Part shown: positions 60,479 through 64,000 of the stretch, in pieces
How the letters are laid out: each line of letters begins with the position of its first letter
How positions within the stretch are numbered: the stretch's first letter is position 1
NCBI GenBank assembly: GCA_934647165.1
Contig: CAKUFA010000008.1
Coordinates: forward strand, 13,662 to 77,661
From: an uncultured Clostridia bacterium
Lineage (GTDB): Bacteria > Bacillota > Clostridia > Christensenellales > Aristaeellaceae
DNA: 64,000 bases
Reading direction: 5' to 3'
Position numbers and translations under genes: made by a program
Notes under the pieces: generated by a model
Told to the model about the DNA's origin: nothing
Database searches by the model: none
What the model saw: only the letters and a program-made list of their open reading frames with translations

Positions 60479-61294
60479 ATGGGAAAGGCATGGATCATCG
60501 CCTCCGGCAAAGGGGGCGTGGGCAAAAGCACCATCACCTCAGCACTGGCCACGGCGCTGTGCCGCATGAAGCAGACCGTGTGCATTGTGGACGCGGACAT
60601 CGGCCTGAGGGATCAGGACGTAATCCTGGGAATGGAAAACCGCGTGGTGTATGACCTGACGGATGTGTGCGCCCACCGCTGCACCCTGCCCCAGGCGCTG
60701 ATCCAGCATACCACTGAGGAAAAGCTGTATCTCCTGCCGGCAGCACAGTTTGCCCGCGTGAAGGATGTGGATCCCAAGGACTTACGAAAGATCGTCCGCC
60801 AGCTAAAAAACCGCTTTCAGCATGTGCTGATTGACTGCCCGGCAGGCATTGAACGCGGATTGCGCGGCGTTTTGCACACGGAATGTGACGACTGCCTGCT
60901 GATATGCACACCGGATGACGTATGCATCCGGGATGTGGAACGCACGGGCAGTTTGATTGCCGAAAAGAAGGCCCTGAGACCCCAGCTGATTGTCAACCGC
61001 CTGAATGCGGAGCTGATTGCCGCAGGGGAAATGTACACCGCACAGGTGGTGGCGCAAACCCTTGATTTGCCGCTGCTGGGCGAGGTGCCGGAAGACCCGG
61101 TGATTTACCGTGCGCTGCTCAAGCACATTCCCCTGATGGATTGCCGGTGCGAAGGCGCCGAGGCGCTCACCCGCATTGCCCGGCGCATGACAGGGGAAAA
61201 CGTCCCTCTGCCGGGCTACGGCACAAAGAAGCCTTCCCTCTTCCGGCGGATGTTTGGCCGCAAAGTACAGGAGGTACAAACCGTTGATCGTTGA
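60479..61294 (+). CDS. minD: septum site-determining ATPase MinD
   Basis: A 271-residue deviant Walker ATPase that binds membrane and positions division. IIASGKGGVGKSTITSALATAL (residues 6-27 region) has the two-lysine P-loop, VDADIGLRDQD and IDCPAGIERG follow, and the C-terminus KPSLFRRMFGRK is an amphipathic membrane-targeting helix. GTGAGGG precedes ATG 60479. No minC or minE adjoins, although they usually do. A ParA-like role is a lesser alternative. Confidence 0.9.
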   Translation: MGKAWIIASGKGGVGKSTITSALATALCRMKQTVCIVDADIGLRDQDVILGMENRVVYDLTDVCAHRCTLPQALIQHTTEEKLYLLPAAQFARVKDVDPKDLRKIVRQLKNRFQHVLIDCPAGIERGLRGVLHTECDDCLLICTPDDVCIRDVERTGSLIAEKKALRPQLIVNRLNAELIAAGEMYTAQVVAQTLDLPLLGEVPEDPVIYRALLKHIPLMDCRCEGAEALTRIARRMTGENVPLPGYGTKKPSLFRRMFGRKVQEVQTVDR

Positions 61295-62537
61295 AAACAG
61301 GCGAACACGCGCCCATGTGGACGTGCCGCTGATTGTGATGGTGTTTTCCCTGGCCATTTTCGGCGTGCTGGCCGTGTGCGTGGCCACCTATTCCACGGAC
61401 TCCAGCGCTGACGCGTCGCTTTTGAACCACATTGTAGAATCCTCCTACGCGGTGCGGCAGTGCATCTTTCTGATGATAGCACCTGTCGTGCTGGTGGTCA
61501 TCATGAACTTTCCCTACGACCTGCTCCGGCGTATCACACCGCTACTTTATTTCGGCGGCACGGTGCTGGTGGCCATAGTGTGGGTGTTCAACCGTGCCGC
61601 TGGTGTGAAGGCGTGGCTGGACATCATTTGGGGCTACACCATTCAGCCGTCCGAATTCGTCAAGCTATCCATGATTCTGATGCTGGCGCGGGTATTGGCG
61701 CGTTCGGAGCGCCCCATGAACACGTTCCGGGATTTCATGCGCATCATGCTGCTGGTGAGCGTACCGTGCCTTATCATTCTCCTGTCCGGCGAAATGGGAT
61801 CGCTGCTGGTGATTGTGTTCCTGTTCGCCGTGATGCTGTATTTTTCCAATGTAGATATCCGCATCCTTTTAGGCATGGCCGTCGTGGCGGTGCTTGGCAT
61901 TCTGGCGTTATACGGCGTGCTGGTTGCCACCGGCTCGGACAGCTATCGCTTGCAACGCATTCTGGCTTTCATGAATCCTGACCTGTACTCCTCCGATGAC
62001 GCCTATCAGATGCTGCAAAGCCAAACGGCCATCGGCTCAGGTGGACTGACCGGCATTGGTATGTTCATCGACGGCTCCATGTCCCAGTTGAACTACGTGC
62101 CTGCTGACTGGACGGACTTCATTTTTGCCACCATTGGCGAAGCCTGGGGCTTTGTGGGCTGCTCGATCATTCTGCTGGTCTACCTGCTGATTATCCTGCG
62201 AATCCTGTACCTGGCACGCTTCACCCGCGACCGGTTCGGCATGCTGGTTATCATCGGTGTGATGGGCATGCTGCTGTTCCACGTGTTTGAAAACATCGGC
62301 ATGACGCTGGGGCTGATGCCCATCACAGGCATTCCGCTGCCTTTCCTGAGCTACGGCGGTTCCAACATGGTGACAAACATGGGCGGCATTGCACTGGTGC
62401 TGAACGTGACAAAGAACCGCAGCCTGTCCCACTCGGTAGAAACGCCGCAGCTGCAAAGCAATGCTTACCTGTTCAGCAGCACTGCCGAAAAACAGGGGCA
62501 TGTCCGCCAACTCATTCGACATATTACGCGAAAATAA
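61284..62537 (+). CDS. rodA: RodA/FtsW/SpoVE family peptidoglycan polymerase
   Basis: A 417-residue SEDS glycosyltransferase with ten helices. GVKAWLDIIWGYTIQPSEFVKLSMI, TDFIFATIGEAWGFVG and ITGIPLPFLSYGGSNMVTNM are the family motifs. The neighbours mreBCD and pbp2 indicate RodA rather than FtsW. The start is TTG 61284, 8 bases after GGAGGT, overlapping minD by 11 bases. Confidence 0.94.
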   Translation: MIVENRRTRAHVDVPLIVMVFSLAIFGVLAVCVATYSTDSSADASLLNHIVESSYAVRQCIFLMIAPVVLVVIMNFPYDLLRRITPLLYFGGTVLVAIVWVFNRAAGVKAWLDIIWGYTIQPSEFVKLSMILMLARVLARSERPMNTFRDFMRIMLLVSVPCLIILLSGEMGSLLVIVFLFAVMLYFSNVDIRILLGMAVVAVLGILALYGVLVATGSDSYRLQRILAFMNPDLYSSDDAYQMLQSQTAIGSGGLTGIGMFIDGSMSQLNYVPADWTDFIFATIGEAWGFVGCSIILLVYLLIILRILYLARFTRDRFGMLVIIGVMGMLLFHVFENIGMTLGLMPITGIPLPFLSYGGSNMVTNMGGIALVLNVTKNRSLSHSVETPQLQSNAYLFSSTAEKQGHVRQLIRHITRK

Positions 62538-62569
62538 TTCCTGGCTTCACCAGCAAACAGAAAATAGCC

Positions 62570-62616
62570 AGAGCGCCATGAAGCGGAGTGATTCCGATTT
62601 CATGGCGCTTTGTTTT
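62570..62616 (+). terminator. terminator of the mreB-rodA operon
   Basis: AGCGCCATGAA pairs with TTCATGGCGCT, followed by TTGTTTT, 33 bases past rodA. Confidence 0.82.
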
Positions 62617-62803
62617 ATGCAAACATTTTGCCGTGCACCACCGCTTTTCCCAGGGCATACTGCGCCTTCCTTTTGCATATTCATAACCATCCCCCGCCCC
62701 GGATGACTTCTTTTGTCGCGAAAAGGCTTCCTTTGCCGAACCGCGTCATCCCTGCGTCTACAACAATGCATCTGCGCATAGGATAGGGAAAGGATGGTGG
62801 AAC

Positions 62804-63619
62804 ATGAACCAACCGGCTGCCATGAAACCCAAGCCCCGCCGCCAGTTTAACTGGCCGGACGCACCCCGCCGTTTTCGCCTGCCAAAGCGTCAATGCGCGC
62901 TGCTGTTGGCGCTGGCGCTGCTTTGCGCATGCTACATAGGGCCGCTGAGCGACCAAAGCACGCAGGTAGCTGCCAGACGGCGCGTGTTGCCCGTTTACAG
63001 TGTGGAACGAGAAGATGATGTTGTTTCCATCAGCTTTGACGCCAGCTGGGGCGGTGAACAGACCCTCGGTATCCTTGACGTACTGGACGAATACGATGTG
63101 AAAGCAACATTCTTCCTGGTGGGCATCTGGGTAGAAAAATATCCGGAGCTGGTCAAGGAAATCGCCGCCCGCGGGCATGAAATCGGCAACCACTCCGCCA
63201 CGCATCCGCACATGACCAAAATCAGCGAGGCAAAAATGCGTGAAGAGCTGGAAACCATGAGCAGCCAGTTAGAGCAGCTGACAGGCACACGCCCAACCCT
63301 TTTCCGCCCGCCTTACGGCGACTACAACGATCGTGTGGTGACGCTGTGCCGGCAGGAGGGCTATGAGGTTGTGCAGTGGAGCGTGGATTCGCTGGATTGG
63401 AAAAACTACGGTGTGGAGGATGTGATCCGCAAAGCCACGCGCAACGTGCAAAAGGGCGACATCGTGCTGTTTCACAACGACGCGAAGTATACCCTTGCCG
63501 CTCTGCCAACAATTCTGCAAGCCTACAGAGACAAAGGGCTGAAGGTAATCCCCGTTGGCGAAATGCTGCTGGATGGAGAAACCACCATTGACGTACAGGG
63601 AAAACAGCATCCCGCGTGA
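62804..63619 (+). CDS. polysaccharide deacetylase (PdaB/NodB-like)
   Basis: A 271-residue membrane-anchored or exported enzyme that removes acetyl groups from peptidoglycan or another glycan. An anchor helix is at about 32-47. Catalytic motifs are SFDASWG (motif 1 Asp), HEIGNHSATHPHM (metal His pair), RPPYGDYN (motif 3) and IVLFHND (motif 5). The layout resembles sporulation PdaB proteins. AAAGGATGG precedes ATG 62804. Confidence 0.92.
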   Translation: MNQPAAMKPKPRRQFNWPDAPRRFRLPKRQCALLLALALLCACYIGPLSDQSTQVAARRRVLPVYSVEREDDVVSISFDASWGGEQTLGILDVLDEYDVKATFFLVGIWVEKYPELVKEIAARGHEIGNHSATHPHMTKISEAKMREELETMSSQLEQLTGTRPTLFRPPYGDYNDRVVTLCRQEGYEVVQWSVDSLDWKNYGVEDVIRKATRNVQKGDIVLFHNDAKYTLAALPTILQAYRDKGLKVIPVGEMLLDGETTIDVQGKQHPA

Positions 63620-63658
63620 ACAAACACGGCACGACGCAAAAAGGAAAGGTGATACGAC

Positions 63659-64000
63659 ATGGAAGAGATCGGGAACTACTTGCATCTATGCGGCACGCTG
63701 ACCGGAGCCCCCGAATACGGGCATGAAGTATTCGGCGAAAGATTTTTCCGCGCAACGCTTTCCGTGCCCCGGCTGAGCGGTGCGGAGGATCTGCTGCCCA
63801 TCACGCTCAGCGAGCGGCTGATGGAGGGGATGCACCTGGATGAAGGATCGCCGCTTGCCATCGAGGGGCAGCTGCGCAGCTACAACAAGGTTATTGAAGG
63901 CGCAGGCCGTTTGCTCATCACCGGATTTGCCCAGCATTTGACGGCCACGGACAGTGAAGAAAACCCCAACCAGGTGCAGCTGACCGGCGCACTATGCAAG
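63659..64000 (+). CDS. single-stranded DNA-binding-like protein (partial)
   Basis: The right edge cuts the gene after 114 residues. An OB-fold begins at NYLHLCGTLTGAPEYGHEVFGERFFRATLSV and ends at LLITGFAQHL; a second similar segment starts at NQVQLTGALCK. A two-OB layout of this kind occurs in Firmicutes SSB-like/primosomal-protein-N-like proteins. AAGGAAAGGTG precedes ATG 63659. The exact family is uncertain. Confidence 0.7.
   Translation, partial: MEEIGNYLHLCGTLTGAPEYGHEVFGERFFRATLSVPRLSGAEDLLPITLSERLMEGMHLDEGSPLAIEGQLRSYNKVIEGAGRLLITGFAQHLTATDSEENPNQVQLTGALCK

Overview
The window reads as a chromosome segment of a spore-forming, anaerobic, GC-rich member of the Bacillota, probably an uncultured gut Clostridia. 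Evidence for this is sporulation and germination genes (spoIIGA-sigE, spoIIR, a gerA-type operon), Gram-positive style promoters and strong AGGAGG ribosome sites, a TPP-riboswitch-controlled ThiT, several ECF transporter S components, LytR-CpsA-Psr proteins, and a thioredoxin-reductase-like flavoprotein without an NADPH motif, as in the ferredoxin-dependent clostridial enzymes. The exact genus cannot be told from the sequence. No tRNA, rRNA, CRISPR array, prophage or transposase gene was seen.

Layout. 1-3781 (minus): a BMP-type nucleoside/sugar ABC importer (cut by the left edge), a YitT membrane protein and an orphan MazF toxin. 4031-5513 (plus): spoIIGA and sigE. 5602-6001: the first of several arrays of a multi-hairpin repeat. 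6061-10760 (minus): a Zn/Cd P-type ATPase with a clear promoter and operator, then a sugar transferase with an NDP-sugar pyrophosphorylase-like gene. 10889-15437: an ABC permease/ATPase pair, an unknown protein, a membrane glycosyltransferase and an ECF S component behind a structured leader. 15764-18983 (plus): yicC-remA-gmk-rpoZ-coaBC. 19136-23578 (minus): an LCP protein, a zinc-ribbon membrane protein, a ferredoxin-type thioredoxin reductase and a DUF3298-like protein. 23833-26048: MATE transporter and LysM protein. 26113-29293 (minus): a phosphonate operon (phosphonopyruvate decarboxylase, nucleotidyltransferase, fused nucleotidyltransferase-PEP mutase). 29360-33044: uridine-kinase-like gene, ThiT with TPP riboswitch, and a TIM-barrel isomerase sharing its promoter region.

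33045-35818 holds three repeat arrays (B, C, D), an hicB gene on a small inverted-repeat-bounded element, and a second LCP gene. 35820-45258 carries a cysteine desulfurase, DUF3343, rpsT, secreted SH3 and peptidoglycan-binding proteins, spoIIR and an ABC-F ATPase whose second nucleotide site looks dead. 45511-48700: PFL/DUF711 and ACT genes, repeat array E, and pyridoxamine kinase followed by a MITE-like element. 48952-52802 (minus): spore germination operon gerC-gerB-gerA and a DUF1540 peptide. 53115-64000 (plus): queT, maf, then the cell-shape cluster mreB-mreC-mreD-pbp2-minD-rodA, a polysaccharide deacetylase and an SSB-like gene cut by the right edge.

How it fits together: SpoIIR signals SpoIIGA to mature pro-sigma-E; the mre/pbp2/rodA genes, the LCP proteins, the sugar transferases and the deacetylase build and modify the envelope; the phosphonate operon probably decorates a surface polymer or lipid. 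The most unusual signals are the four-hairpin repeat family, whose stems show compensatory changes between copies, and the 586-bp hicB element that interrupts one repeat unit exactly, with no target duplication.
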